DNA from: Pseudomonas putida
GTDB taxonomy: Bacteria; Pseudomonadota; Gammaproteobacteria; Pseudomonadales; Pseudomonadaceae
Assembly (NCBI GenBank): GCA_041071465.1
Contig: CP163498.1
Location: 2,136,001-2,200,000, forward strand
Direction: 5' to 3'
DNA: 64,000 nt
Below are positions 26,748 through 35,367 of the stretch, piece by piece; the stretch's first letter is position 1; each line of letters opens with the position of its first letter. A program made the translations under genes and the position numbers. Below the pieces are notes generated by a model, which did no database searches, was not told the DNA's origin, and was given only the letters and a program-made list of their open reading frames with translations.

Positions 26748-28565
26748 ATGCAAAGCAAAACCACGAGACGATCATTCGTCAAAGGCCTGGCCGCTACCGG
26801 ACTTCTGGGTGGGCTCGGCATGTGGCGCGCGCCGGTCTGGGCTGTGACCAGCCCTGGCCAACCGAACGTGCTCAGCGGCAATGAATTCGACCTGTATATC
26901 GGTGAACTGCCCGTCAACATTACGGGGGCAGCTCGTACGGCCATGGCCATCAACGGCTCCGTGCCTGGGCCGATCCTGCGATGGCGCGAAGGCGACACCG
27001 TGACGCTGCGTGTACGCAACCGGTTGAAACAGGACACCTCCATTCACTGGCACGGCATAATCCTGCCCGCCAATATGGACGGTGTGCCGGGCTTGAGCTT
27101 TCACGGCATCGCTCCCGATGGCATGTACGAATACAAGTTCAAGGTCCACCAGAACGGCACTTACTGGTATCACAGCCACTCAGGCCTCCAAGAGCAGTCT
27201 GGGGTCTATGGCGCACTGGTGATCGATGCTAAGGATCCCGAGCCGTTTGTATATGACCGCGATTACGTCGTCATGCTCAGCGATTGGACGGATGAGGACC
27301 CGGCGCGGGTGCTCTCCAAACTCAAGAAGCAGTCCGACTATTACAACTTCCACAAGCGCACGGTCAGCGACTTCGTTGACGACGTGAGCGAGAAAGGCTG
27401 GTCGGCCGCTGTAGCGGATCGGAAGATGTGGGCTGAAATGAAGATGAGCCCCACCGACCTCGCAGATGTGAGCGGGTATACCTACACCTACCTCATGAAC
27501 GGCCAAGCTCCGAACGGCAACTGGACGGGTATCTTCAAGCCCGGCGAGAAGATCCGCCTGCGATTCATCAACGGCTCGGCCATGACCTATTTCGATGTCC
27601 GGATTCCTGGGCTCAAGATGACGGTTGTGGCTGCCGACGGCCAGTACGTCAAACCCGTATCGGTCGATGAGTTCCGGATCGCCGTTGCTGAAACCTACGA
27701 TGTCATCGTCGAGCCTGAAAACGAACAGGCCTATACGATTTTCGCGCAATCCATGGACCGTACCGGGTATTCCCGAGGCACCCTGGCAGTTCGCGAAGGC
27801 TTGCAAGCGCCCGTACCGGCGGTAGATCCACGCCCGATCATCGCCATGAGCGATATGGGCATGGACCACGGCAGCATGGGCGGAATGGATCATGGCAGCA
27901 TGGCTGGCATGGACCAGGGCAGCATGGCCGGCATGGATCACAGCAAGATGGCTGGAATGGACCACGGCAGCATGGCCGGTATGGACCACAGCAAGATGAC
28001 TGGGATGGGCAATGAAGGCATGGCCGGCATGAGCGGCGCAATGCAAAGCCATCCGGCTTCCGAGACCAACAACCCACTGGTCGATATGCAGACTATGTCG
28101 CCAACGCCAAAGCTGAACGATCCGGGAATTGGCCTACGCAACAACGGGCGTCGAGTGCTGACGTACGCCGATCTGCGGAGCACCTTCATCGATCCCGATG
28201 GTCGAGAGCCTGGACGGACAATCGAACTGCACCTTACCGGCCACATGGAGAAGTTCGCGTGGTCGTTCGACGGTATCAAATTCTCCGACGCTGAACCGCT
28301 GCGGTTGAAATATGGCGAGCGTCTTCGCATCACCTTGGTCAACGACACCATGATGACTCACCCCATCCACCTCCACGGTATGTGGAGTGATCTGGAGGAC
28401 GAGAACGGCAACTTCATGGTTCGCAAGCACACCATCGACATGCCACCTGGCTCAAAACGAAGCTATCGCGTCACCGCAGATGCCTTGGGACGTTGGGCCT
28501 ATCACTGTCACCTACTGTTCCACATGGAAATGGGCATGTTCCGAGAAGTACGTGTGGACGAATGA
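26748..28565 (+). CDS. copA: Periplasmic multicopper oxidase CopA
   Basis: 605 residues. A twin-arginine signal (TRRSFVKGLAATGLLGGLGM) is followed by three cupredoxin domains. Copper ligands are visible in IHWHGIILP, YWYHSHSG, HPIHLHGMW and YHCHLLFHMEMGMF. Between domains 2 and 3 is a Met-rich repeat block (about residues 365-430) of MDHGSMxGMDHSKM units for binding extra copper. This is the PcoA/CopA type, oxidising Cu(I) and sequestering copper. First gene of a copper operon running to 31246. Confidence 0.96.
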   Translation: MQSKTTRRSFVKGLAATGLLGGLGMWRAPVWAVTSPGQPNVLSGNEFDLYIGELPVNITGAARTAMAINGSVPGPILRWREGDTVTLRVRNRLKQDTSIHWHGIILPANMDGVPGLSFHGIAPDGMYEYKFKVHQNGTYWYHSHSGLQEQSGVYGALVIDAKDPEPFVYDRDYVVMLSDWTDEDPARVLSKLKKQSDYYNFHKRTVSDFVDDVSEKGWSAAVADRKMWAEMKMSPTDLADVSGYTYTYLMNGQAPNGNWTGIFKPGEKIRLRFINGSAMTYFDVRIPGLKMTVVAADGQYVKPVSVDEFRIAVAETYDVIVEPENEQAYTIFAQSMDRTGYSRGTLAVREGLQAPVPAVDPRPIIAMSDMGMDHGSMGGMDHGSMAGMDQGSMAGMDHSKMAGMDHGSMAGMDHSKMTGMGNEGMAGMSGAMQSHPASETNNPLVDMQTMSPTPKLNDPGIGLRNNGRRVLTYADLRSTFIDPDGREPGRTIELHLTGHMEKFAWSFDGIKFSDAEPLRLKYGERLRITLVNDTMMTHPIHLHGMWSDLEDENGNFMVRKHTIDMPPGSKRSYRVTADALGRWAYHCHLLFHMEMGMFREVRVDE

Positions 28566-28579
28566 ACTGGAGATTTGAG

Positions 28580-28903
28580 ATGAGCAAACCAATGAAACGA
28601 AGCGCCTTTTTCCTTTCTGCTGCGATGGTAGGCATTCTGGCTGTTTATGCCCCGTCGTCGTGGTCCAGCGACAATCATGATCAGCATTCCCAGAAAACCA
28701 CAGAGGCCGGCAAAGCCAAAGGCTCGCAGGACAAGCAGGGCCAGGGGATGAACCATGAAGGCATGGACCATGGTTCCATGGAAGGTATGGACCACGGCTC
28801 GATGAAGGGAATGGACCATGGCTCGATGGAAGGCATGGACCACGACAAAATGATGAAATCGCATGGCAGCGACAAAGCTAAGGCAGGGAAAGATGGCCAA
28901 TAG
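28580..28903 (+). CDS. Met/His-rich periplasmic protein
   Basis: 107 residues from the ATG at 28580. A signal peptide ([20 protein letters not shown]) is followed by a charged linker and four repeats of the type [18 protein letters not shown], like those in CopA and CopB. It is probably a periplasmic copper sponge. The end overlaps the copB start by 11 bp, so the genes are co-translated. Confidence 0.75.
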   Translation: MSKPMKRSAFFLSAAMVGILAVYAPSSWSSDNHDQHSQKTTEAGKAKGSQDKQGQGMNHEGMDHGSMEGMDHGSMKGMDHGSMEGMDHDKMMKSHGSDKAKAGKDGQ

Positions 28904-30008
28904 CCTCGGGCGGCCTTCGCTGCTGGCTCTGACCGTTTCGATCAGCATGCTGGGCGTAACGCCCAGCTTCGCTGCTGAAGAAATGGATCACTCGGGCATG
29001 GATCATTCGAAAATGGGGCACGGCTCCATGCAAATGGATGCTGCTCCATCCGAATCGATGCCGGCGATGGATCACAGCAAGATGGGGATGGGCAAACAGC
29101 AGAAAAAGCCTGCCCCTGTTGATCACAGCCAGATGGGGCATGCTCAAAGCAAGAGTAAATCCAGCCCGGTGGACCACAACAAGATGGACCACAGCAAAAT
29201 GAACCATGGAAACATGCAGGGCATGGATCACGGCTCTATGAAGGGCATGGACCATTCCCAGATGAACCATAGCTCAGCGACTTCTCCGACCACGACGAGC
29301 CGCACGCCGATTCCAGTGCTCACTGATGCGGATCGCGAGTCGGCCTTTCCGCCCCTGGGTGGCCACCAAGTGCACGACAGCGGAATCAACAGCTTCTTCC
29401 TGTTGGACCAGCTCGAATACCAGGACGCCGATGAGGGCAGCACCCTGGCCTGGGACGCATCAGGCTGGATAGGCGGCGACATTAATCGCCTCTGGGTTCG
29501 TTCGGAAGGCGAGCGCACCAATGGGGTAACCGAAGATGCTGAGCTGCAACTCCTGTACGGGCGCTCGGTCAGCCCTTGGTGGGATGTGGTCGCCGGGGTC
29601 CGCCAGGATTTCAAACCGGAATCCCCACAGACCTGGGCAGCCTTTGGTATTCAGGGCATGGCTCTGTATGACTTCGAGGCCGAAGCCACGGCGTTTATAG
29701 GCGAGAACGGTCAGACTGCTGCGCGTCTTGAGGGCGAATACGACATCCTGCTGACCAATCGCTTGATTTTGCAGCCCACGGCCGAGGTCAATTTCTATGG
29801 CAAGAACGATCCTGAGCGCGGCGTTGGCTCGGGCCTTGCCAATACCGAAGTCGGGCTGCGCCTACGGTATGAAATTGTCCGCCAGTTTGCTCCATACATA
29901 GGCGTTACCTGGAGCCGCTCCTACGGCAACACCGCTGACTTCATCCGAGACGAGGGTGGAGATGTTGATGAGGCACGCTTCGTTGCCGGTATCCGGATGT
30001 GGTTCTGA
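28893..30008 (+). CDS. copB: Copper-resistance outer-membrane protein CopB
   Basis: 371 residues from the ATG at 28893. The signal peptide is followed by a long Met-rich region ([16 protein letters not shown] and similar, residues about 30-125), and a C-terminal CopB beta-barrel domain ([18 protein letters not shown]...[11 protein letters not shown]...[24 protein letters not shown]...FVAGIRMWF) ending in aromatic Phe, as expected for an outer-membrane barrel. It is the CopB/PcoB partner of CopA. Confidence 0.94.
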   Translation: MANSLGRPSLLALTVSISMLGVTPSFAAEEMDHSGMDHSKMGHGSMQMDAAPSESMPAMDHSKMGMGKQQKKPAPVDHSQMGHAQSKSKSSPVDHNKMDHSKMNHGNMQGMDHGSMKGMDHSQMNHSSATSPTTTSRTPIPVLTDADRESAFPPLGGHQVHDSGINSFFLLDQLEYQDADEGSTLAWDASGWIGGDINRLWVRSEGERTNGVTEDAELQLLYGRSVSPWWDVVAGVRQDFKPESPQTWAAFGIQGMALYDFEAEATAFIGENGQTAARLEGEYDILLTNRLILQPTAEVNFYGKNDPERGVGSGLANTEVGLRLRYEIVRQFAPYIGVTWSRSYGNTADFIRDEGGDVDEARFVAGIRMWF

Positions 30009-30018
30009 GAATTCCAAC

Positions 30019-30801
30019 ATGAAAAAAACAATTACAACGCTGCTTGGGGCCGGTGCTGTCGGAAGTGCTGCGGTATTGGGCACAGCCTATTTCGGTCTGG
30101 TGAATGTCGGCGCTGATGATCCTCACTTCCCGGCAGTCCATTCCTTTCTCGCCATGGCTCGTGATCGGTCTATTGAGGTTCGAGCGCGAGACATCGAAGT
30201 CCCTGATCTGAAGGAAGCCGCGTTGATCAAAGCGGGGGCGGGCAACTACAACGCCATGTGTATAGGCTGTCACCTTGCCCCTGGCGTTGGGAAGACTGAG
30301 CTAAGCCAAGCGCTATACCCGTCGCCACCCGACCTCACCAAGGTGGGTGTCGGAGGCGATCCAGCCGCCGCATTCTGGACAATCAAGCACGGTATCAAAG
30401 CCACGGGCATGCCCGCCTGGGGCAAGAGCATGGGCGATGAGTACATCTGGGGAATCGTCGCGTTCCTGGATCAACTGCCCCAGATGAATGCCGAGCAGTA
30501 CAAGGCCTTGGTGGCCACGAGCGGCGGCCACCAGCACGGCGGCGGTGAAAGCGATATGCACAACCATGAGGGCCAGCACGGCGGGAGCGGTCGTGCCGAG
30601 CATGGTGATCACGATGAAGCGGCAGACGACGATCATGCCCAGGCAGCTCACGACCATGGAGCTGCACCCGCAGGCTCCGCTCAAGCGGCAGATCATCACG
30701 GTGACCACAATGCGGCCGAGGCCCATTCGGATGCCCACCCGACATCGTCGCCAAAGACGCATGTTCACAAAGACGGTAAGGAGCACACTCATGCCAACTA
30801 A
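30019..30801 (+). CDS. Cytochrome c with long His-rich tail
   Basis: 260 residues from the ATG at 30019. A signal or anchor (ITTLLGAGAVGSAAVLGTAYFGL) precedes a monohaem domain with CIGCH (about residues 80-84) and a candidate axial Met in GMPAWGKSM. The C-terminal about 85 residues are rich in His/Asp/Ala (HQHGGGESDMHNHEGQHGGS and HGDHDEAADDDHAQAAHDHG), likely binding metal. It is in the copper operon and may carry electrons to or from CopA. The tail is unusual for a c-type cytochrome. Confidence 0.85.
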   Translation: MKKTITTLLGAGAVGSAAVLGTAYFGLVNVGADDPHFPAVHSFLAMARDRSIEVRARDIEVPDLKEAALIKAGAGNYNAMCIGCHLAPGVGKTELSQALYPSPPDLTKVGVGGDPAAAFWTIKHGIKATGMPAWGKSMGDEYIWGIVAFLDQLPQMNAEQYKALVATSGGHQHGGGESDMHNHEGQHGGSGRAEHGDHDEAADDDHAQAAHDHGAAPAGSAQAADHHGDHNAAEAHSDAHPTSSPKTHVHKDGKEHTHAN

Positions 30802-31246
30802 CCGGATATTCGTTCGGCTAGCCGCTATCGCTGGGCTTCTGGTGACCTCGGCGGCCTATGCTGCCGAGCCATTGTCCATCGACGTTCACCGAGACGCGAA
30901 CTGCGGTTGCTGCAAGAAGTGGATCGCGCACCTGGAAGCCAATGGTTTCAAAGTGACCGACCATGTTGAGACGGACATGAGCGCAGTGAAACAGAAGCTG
31001 GGCGTATCGCCACGGTTAGCGTCCTGCCACACAGCTGTGATCGACGGAAAGTTTGTTGAAGGTCACGTGCCAGCTGAGCAGATTCGAGAACTCAGGGGGC
31101 GGAACGATCTAGTCGGGATCGCCGTACCAGGAATGCCAGCTGGGTCCCCAGGCATGGAGGTTGATGGCGTAAGCCATGCCTACCAAGTCATTGGTTTAAT
31201 CAAAAGCGGCGAGGACCAAGTAGTCGCCAACTATCCAGCCAAATAA
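30791..31246 (+). CDS. DUF411 metal-binding protein
   Basis: 151 residues with a signal peptide (VRLAAIAGLLVTSAAYAAEP) and the DUF411 core IDVHRDANCGCCKKWIAHLE (CxCC motif), then LASCHTAVIDGKFVEGHVPA and GIAVPGMPAGSPGME. DUF411 proteins accompany copper or silver resistance genes and probably bind metal with the CxCC and distal Cys-His. It overlaps the cytochrome gene by 11 bp. Confidence 0.88.
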   Translation: MPTNRIFVRLAAIAGLLVTSAAYAAEPLSIDVHRDANCGCCKKWIAHLEANGFKVTDHVETDMSAVKQKLGVSPRLASCHTAVIDGKFVEGHVPAEQIRELRGRNDLVGIAVPGMPAGSPGMEVDGVSHAYQVIGLIKSGEDQVVANYPAK

Positions 31247-31260
31247 CGCACCTACCAGGA

Positions 31261-31286
31261 GGACGGCGGTAGGCTGACTGCCGTCC
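31261..31286 (+). terminator. Terminator of the copper operon
   Basis: GGACGGC (31261-31267) pairs with GCCGTCC (31280-31286), followed by CTTATT, 14 bp after the DUF411 stop. Confidence 0.6.
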
Positions 31287-31351
31287 CTTATTCCCCCGCT
31301 AGAAAGCTTCATCAGCTCAACAGGACGACAGAGAGGGGCTACAAAGGGTAG

Positions 31352-31540
31352 CTAGTCAGATTCACGGCGCTCGCGGACTGGCTTGAGTACGATATCGCCG
31401 TTGATGAGCTCGATGGAGAGTCTGTCGCCCGTCGTGACCCCGAGCTCGCGCAAAATGTCATCGGGTAATTCCACAATCACATCGCCGGAGCCGTCGCCGG
31501 GATCTAGGCACTTTACCGTGGTGCGCGCTGATTGAGTCAT
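31352..31540 (-). CDS. SpoVT/AbrB (MazE-type) antitoxin-like protein
   Basis: 62 residues with a swapped-hairpin AbrB pattern (GDVIVELPDDILRELGVTTG then DRLSIELINGDIVLKPVRER). Such proteins are antitoxins or transcription factors. No toxin gene is adjacent, so it is an orphan, possibly autoregulatory. Confidence 0.7.
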   Translation of the reverse strand: MTQSARTTVKCLDPGDGSGDVIVELPDDILRELGVTTGDRLSIELINGDIVLKPVRERRESD

Positions 31541-31677
31541 TGGACTCTCCTGCCTGAGCTACCAGTCCTCATCGTACTCCACCAGTCATGAAAGCCGGTA
31601 ACCAGGCGATCTATTGCCGGAATTGACGCTTCAACCCGGCGTTTTATCAGAGTAAGTCCTGTCCACTCGCTCAGTGC

Positions 31678-32010
31678 TCAGTTCTGGCCCCGGCAACCGA
31701 CTCCAGCGGTCCGGTATTCAAGGATTTTCACGTCTCCGTTGGAATCCTCGTAATTCATCTGTGCCGGCATCACGTCACAGCTCGCCTTGGTCGACGTCAT
31801 GCTGATCACCTTCGCCACGTCGAGCCGCATCCCGTAGCGATAGTGGATCACCTCCGGTGGGTTCTTTCCCTTGGCAGCGGCATAAGCTCGCATAGCTTGC
31901 TCATTGGCCTGAATCATCTTTCCATGCAGACGGTCGGATCCTCCTTCGGCGAGTACGGCTGACGAAGCCACTAGGGCCAGGATAGCGGTGATACTTTTGA
32001 TGACTTTCAT
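31678..32010 (-). CDS. DUF2790 periplasmic protein with PtrA-like N-terminus
   Basis: 110 residues from the ATG at 32010. A signal peptide (MKVIKSITAILALVASSAVL) is followed by EGGSDRLHGKMIQANEQAMR, as in the PtrA-like protein at 26360. A DUF2790 beta domain (VIHYRYGMRLDVAKVISM...CDVMPAQMNYEDSNG) follows with two Cys. A CopR-type box lies 67 bp upstream, implying copper induction. Confidence 0.78.
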   Translation of the reverse strand: MKVIKSITAILALVASSAVLAEGGSDRLHGKMIQANEQAMRAYAAAKGKNPPEVIHYRYGMRLDVAKVISMTSTKASCDVMPAQMNYEDSNGDVKILEYRTAGVGCRGQN

Positions 32011-32076
32011 TTCAATCACTCCAATAAACGTGACTGAAGATTAGGGGTTGATCGCTGTCAATTGAGTGATACGGGA

Positions 32077-32091
32077 ATTACAAGGTTGTAA
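32077..32091. promoter_or_regulatory. CopR-type box upstream of the DUF2790 gene
   Basis: ATTACAAGGTTGTAA, read on the minus strand TTACAACCTTGTAAT, has the same ends as TTACAGAAATGTAAT before copA. Confidence 0.6.
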
Positions 32092-32154
32092 GTCCCGCAT
32101 GTAAAAGAGGTAGCGTTGCCTCCTCGCCGCATACCAACCTCGCCCTCAGGCAAG

Positions 32155-32541
32155 CTACTGGTAGACACCCAAGCGTATACGCTCAAGATAGTCCGCTACG
32201 ACGCTGAACCCGAGCGACGTGTCGAGCATCTCGAAGGGTACAAACCCCAACAAACGGCCGCACGGCCGACAAAGCCACTGCTCCGCGAGCATCTGAGAGC
32301 CAAATACCTTCGATGCAAGCTCCAGTCCTTTCGCATACTGGAACGCCACCGCGCTCTGCTGGGCATCCAGACGATGGGCCTGAGCGGGATGGCTCAGACG
32401 GTGAATGCTTCTGGTCGATCTTCCTGTGATTCGCCCGACGAGGTTACGAGCCTTGAACAGGCTCGATGACTCGACCATGCACTTCACGTCGCTGAAAAAG
32501 AATCCTGTTTGGACTAGACTCAGGAGCTCCAGCTGGCTCAA
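32155..32541 (-). CDS. MbcA/ParS/Xre-type antitoxin-like protein, orphan
   Basis: 128 residues from a TTG overlapping the stop of the upstream small ORF (TTGA). The C-terminal part (ELASKVFGSQMLAEQWLCRP, then CGRLLGFVPFEMLDTSLGFSVVADYLERIRLGVY) is the DUF2384 toxin-binding domain. The N-terminal part (VGRITGRSTRSIHRL) looks like a helix-turn-helix remnant. RES-type toxins usually sit next to such antitoxins, and none is present. Confidence 0.7.
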   Translation of the reverse strand: MSQLELLSLVQTGFFFSDVKCMVESSSLFKARNLVGRITGRSTRSIHRLSHPAQAHRLDAQQSAVAFQYAKGLELASKVFGSQMLAEQWLCRPCGRLLGFVPFEMLDTSLGFSVVADYLERIRLGVYQ

Positions 32542-32711
32542 CCCGTCGGGGTGGTTCCGCCCTGCTCAGATTCTCGCGCGAGATCTGCGTATCCTTCTTC
32601 ACCACTGAGATGGTCGTAGAGTTCTTCCAGGGTTAAAGCCAAACCAACTTTATAACCCGACAGGTCAGCAAGGTATTCGTTAAGGTCGCCAGCTCCGAAG
32701 CTCATATGCAT
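32538..32711 (-). CDS. Small acidic protein upstream of antitoxin-like gene
   Basis: 57 residues, beginning MHMSFGAGDLNEYLADLSGY and acidic throughout. ATG at 32711 or 32705. It overlaps the next gene's TTG start. No family recognised; it may be a coupled upstream ORF. Confidence 0.4.
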   Translation of the reverse strand: MHMSFGAGDLNEYLADLSGYKVGLALTLEELYDHLSGEEGYADLARESEQGGTTPTG

Positions 32712-33004
32712 AAAAGGGTCCTAGGCGTGAAAGTAATGCGACGATAGTATCGGTTTGCTAAACACTCCACAAAAGGGCCCTGTGGACAGCGAAATACAGG
32801 CAGATCCTGTCAGTTGCCCGGACCCACTCACGGCCTGGTTTTGGCTTTTTGGCCGAAAAGGCTGTTGCTTAAATTGCAGAGCGATTATTAGCCTTTTAGA
32901 CGCCAATGGTCCAACCAAAGCACTCTCGGTTGATCGGAAAACCAAGCGTAGAAAACTAGTGCCGCATGCTGCTAGCTGCCTCTCGCCAGCGTCTTCTACC
33001 GGCC
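32712..33004. other. No recognisable gene
   Basis: Frames on both strands here show no domain. It leads into transposase debris. Confidence 0.3.
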
Positions 33005-33330
33005 CAGGCTGTGTAAAACCTTGACCAGTGCTAATGTTATTCTGCCGTCGGCAGTCATAGCGGAGTAGTCCATGAGGCCATTCCTCCAAGGCAAGCATCG
33101 AGATTAATGCACGTTGCGGCCTGAGAGCCTGGATGATTATGTCGCAGATACTAACTAGGTTCGAGTAATCGATGTGCTCGACGATGAGCTTGATCTCACC
33201 CGTTGGGCTTCAGTGGTGTGGTTCTCACCGAAACTGGACGCCCTGCGTACCCTGCTGCACTGCTGAAGATCAACATCTATGGCTATCTCAACCATCTTTC
33301 CGTCAGCATTGGGATGAGCTTGGTTCCGAC
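33005..33330 (+). pseudogene. IS1182-family transposase, 5' remnant
   Basis: GGCTGTGTAAAACC near 33008 looks like an IS terminus. From about 33118 the plus strand reads LRPESLDDYVADTN, a stop, VRVIDVLDDELDL, then after a frame shift LGFSGVVLTETGRPAYPAAL with LKINIYGYLN. These match the conserved N-terminus of IS1182-type transposases. Stops and frameshifts show decay; the rest is missing. Confidence 0.55.
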
Positions 33331-33462
33331 CAGCTCCGGAAAATAGCTTTGGGGACTCCTTGGAAAATGAGGTCATAAATGGCCTGGGCTAGCGAACGGG
33401 AGCTTTGCTTCTCGCAGGTTTGGGGGCATGCTGTGAGCGAAACGTGGCAGGAGGAATGCGCC

Positions 33463-33864
33463 ATGAACCAGGGGACACTCCAGACAGCGGTACTGTCGGC
33501 CGCCGAACTGATCGACTACCTGTGTCCTACGAGCGGGGCGCCTTATTCGGTCGAGCGCTATGCCGAGATCTTTGGCCTCAGCCCTACCGAGTTTGCCGGT
33601 CAGATCGCTGCCTATCGTCACAGCAAACCAGATGCTACCAGCGCATCCGACGCCGAAGCGACGCAACGCTTTATCGCGGATGTCTTGCGGGTGATCTTGG
33701 CCCTAGACGAGAGCGGAGTCGCCGTCGAACGGGCGATCACTTGGTTTCGACTCGAGCCGTTACCGACCTTCGAACAGCAGACCGCGGAGCAACTGGTCAG
33801 TCAGGTTCAAGTTGAACGAGTGCTGCAGTTCCTAGCCTCCTGGCAGGCGGGGAGCCAGGGATGA
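33463..33864 (+). CDS. MbcA/ParS-like antitoxin candidate
   Basis: 133 residues from the ATG at 33463, preceded by AGGAGG. N-terminal helices (AAELIDYLCPTSGAPYSVER...IFGLSPTEFAGQIAAYR) are followed by a DUF2384-like C-terminus (VLRVILALDESGVAVERAIT, then WFRLEPLPTFEQQTAEQLVSQVQVERVLQFLASWQAG). This layout is that of Xre-MbcA-ParS antitoxins. The next gene overlaps by ATGA and could be its toxin, although it does not look like a RES toxin. Confidence 0.65.
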   Translation: MNQGTLQTAVLSAAELIDYLCPTSGAPYSVERYAEIFGLSPTEFAGQIAAYRHSKPDATSASDAEATQRFIADVLRVILALDESGVAVERAITWFRLEPLPTFEQQTAEQLVSQVQVERVLQFLASWQAGSQG

Positions 33865-34190
33865 ATCGGGATACCCAATGGCAGGTCGATCATCAATCGG
33901 CATACCAGTCCTGTTATTGCACTGTCCTGCACACCGTAGATGCGCGTTACGACGTTCGCGGTTCTGTGCTGGCAGAAATGGTGAAGGCCTGTCTGATTCA
34001 CCGCGCCACACTGCCCGCAGCGCAGCGGGCCTATTTCGTACAGCACGCATCAGAGGAAGCGGTGACCTACTTGGAAAAGTTCACAGCCAGGCTGTTTTTT
34101 GGCCCCCAGGGACGCTTTTCGCCGCAAGAGTATCGCTACCGGCCTGCTATAGATTTGCTGGAACCGGCTCCTCATGGTCAGCCTCAATGA
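33861..34190 (+). CDS. Unknown 109-aa partner of the antitoxin candidate
   Basis: No recognised family. It begins MNRDTQWQVDHQSAYQSCYC and contains a Tyr/His-rich N-terminal part, an Ala-rich helix (TLPAAQRAYFVQHASEEAVTYLEKF) and a Pro-rich C-terminus. ATGA overlap with the MbcA/ParS-like gene indicates coupling and a linked function. Toxin activity is inference from position only. Confidence 0.55.
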   Translation: MNRDTQWQVDHQSAYQSCYCTVLHTVDARYDVRGSVLAEMVKACLIHRATLPAAQRAYFVQHASEEAVTYLEKFTARLFFGPQGRFSPQEYRYRPAIDLLEPAPHGQPQ

Positions 34191-34233
34191 GGCTCACTGG
34201 TCAATTGAAGGCAATTTGCCATCTGGAAAAATG

Positions 34234-35145
34234 CTAGAGGTCCCAAGCATTCTCGGCGAGTAAAAAATCTTTGACGTAGTCGCGCTGCTTTGAAAGAGTG
34301 GAGCGGTTTAGAGCCCAGCCGAGATGAGCGCTGACAAACTCGCCCTGAGTCTCGTCGAAGTAATAAGCCGTGCGCGCCTTCGCCAAGGAATACAGATTGA
34401 TCAGCCGAGCACGTACGTGCGGCTTGAGATGATCATAGACGACAACGTTGGGGTTATTGGAGAATACTAAAGCTTTACCTGGCGAGATGGCGATGATGAA
34501 CAACAGGTCCCTCAAATAGTCTCCCCAGCGAGATGCGGGGTAATCAGATGCGAGCAAGCCCGGTTGTTCCCAATTGTACTCCCGCATGGTTGCCTTCAAG
34601 AGTCCATCTGAAAATGCCTCGTCAATAAACGGCGAAATCTCGTTCTGGGCGAATAGGACTAACGACATCGCACCGAGGGACTTGCTTGATTTAAAATAGT
34701 CAACCACTTCATTGATCGAAGTATGTGATGAGATCTGCTCATCCTTCATATTTTGCCTAATAAGATCGAGTTCCGAGCGGATATCCATGGCTTTTAGAAT
34801 GTCGGGATGGCGAGCCTCCAGAAACGTCAGGGTGTTCGCCAGTTGTCGGCGGTCCAGATGGTTCCAACCCTGAACTCTACTGCTACGTGCCTTTTCGATG
34901 ATCTTATGGCCCGCTTCATCAATCATCGGGGTAATATGGCTGGATTCGACCTCAAATCCCCCATCGGGAAAGTCGATACGGTACAAGTCCTCAATCGAAG
35001 CAGTATGTTTTATAGCAACCGGCTTGATTTCCAGCGCACCATTCGAAGGCAGTCGGCGGTAGCGGAAGACTCTCCCAGGAGCGTATTGCCAAGCCTTGAG
35101 AAAGTGTTGTGGAACGAAATGGTGATTGCGAGGGGGATTCGGCAT
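34234..35145 (-). CDS. DUF4238 protein
   Basis: 303 residues beginning MPNPPRNHHFVPQHFLKAWQ, the DUF4238 signature HHFVPQxxLKxW, with a conserved later pair near WNHLDRRQLANTLTFLEARHPD and ISPGKALVFSNNPNVV. The His-rich start suggests a metal-dependent enzyme, but the activity is unknown. DUF4238 genes are frequent on mobile elements. It is divergent from the interrupted tniQ-like gene, sharing a 36-bp gap. Confidence 0.75.
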   Translation of the reverse strand: MPNPPRNHHFVPQHFLKAWQYAPGRVFRYRRLPSNGALEIKPVAIKHTASIEDLYRIDFPDGGFEVESSHITPMIDEAGHKIIEKARSSRVQGWNHLDRRQLANTLTFLEARHPDILKAMDIRSELDLIRQNMKDEQISSHTSINEVVDYFKSSKSLGAMSLVLFAQNEISPFIDEAFSDGLLKATMREYNWEQPGLLASDYPASRWGDYLRDLLFIIAISPGKALVFSNNPNVVVYDHLKPHVRARLINLYSLAKARTAYYFDETQGEFVSAHLGWALNRSTLSKQRDYVKDFLLAENAWDL

Positions 35146-35367
35146 GCAGTGGTTCTCTCCAAAAATGAGGATGCTATAGCAATGAAGATTTTCACACCAT
35201 TACCTGGAGAATATGTGGCGTCGGCACTGCAGCGGGGAAACGAGATGCTCGGTATCCGAACCCTGCCACATGAGGATTTCCGGATAAGACCGATACCAAG
35301 AACAGGTTACGGACGCAAAGGAATTGGGGGAAACGGCGATTTTCAAGGTAGTTGTCGCGTGAGCGTG

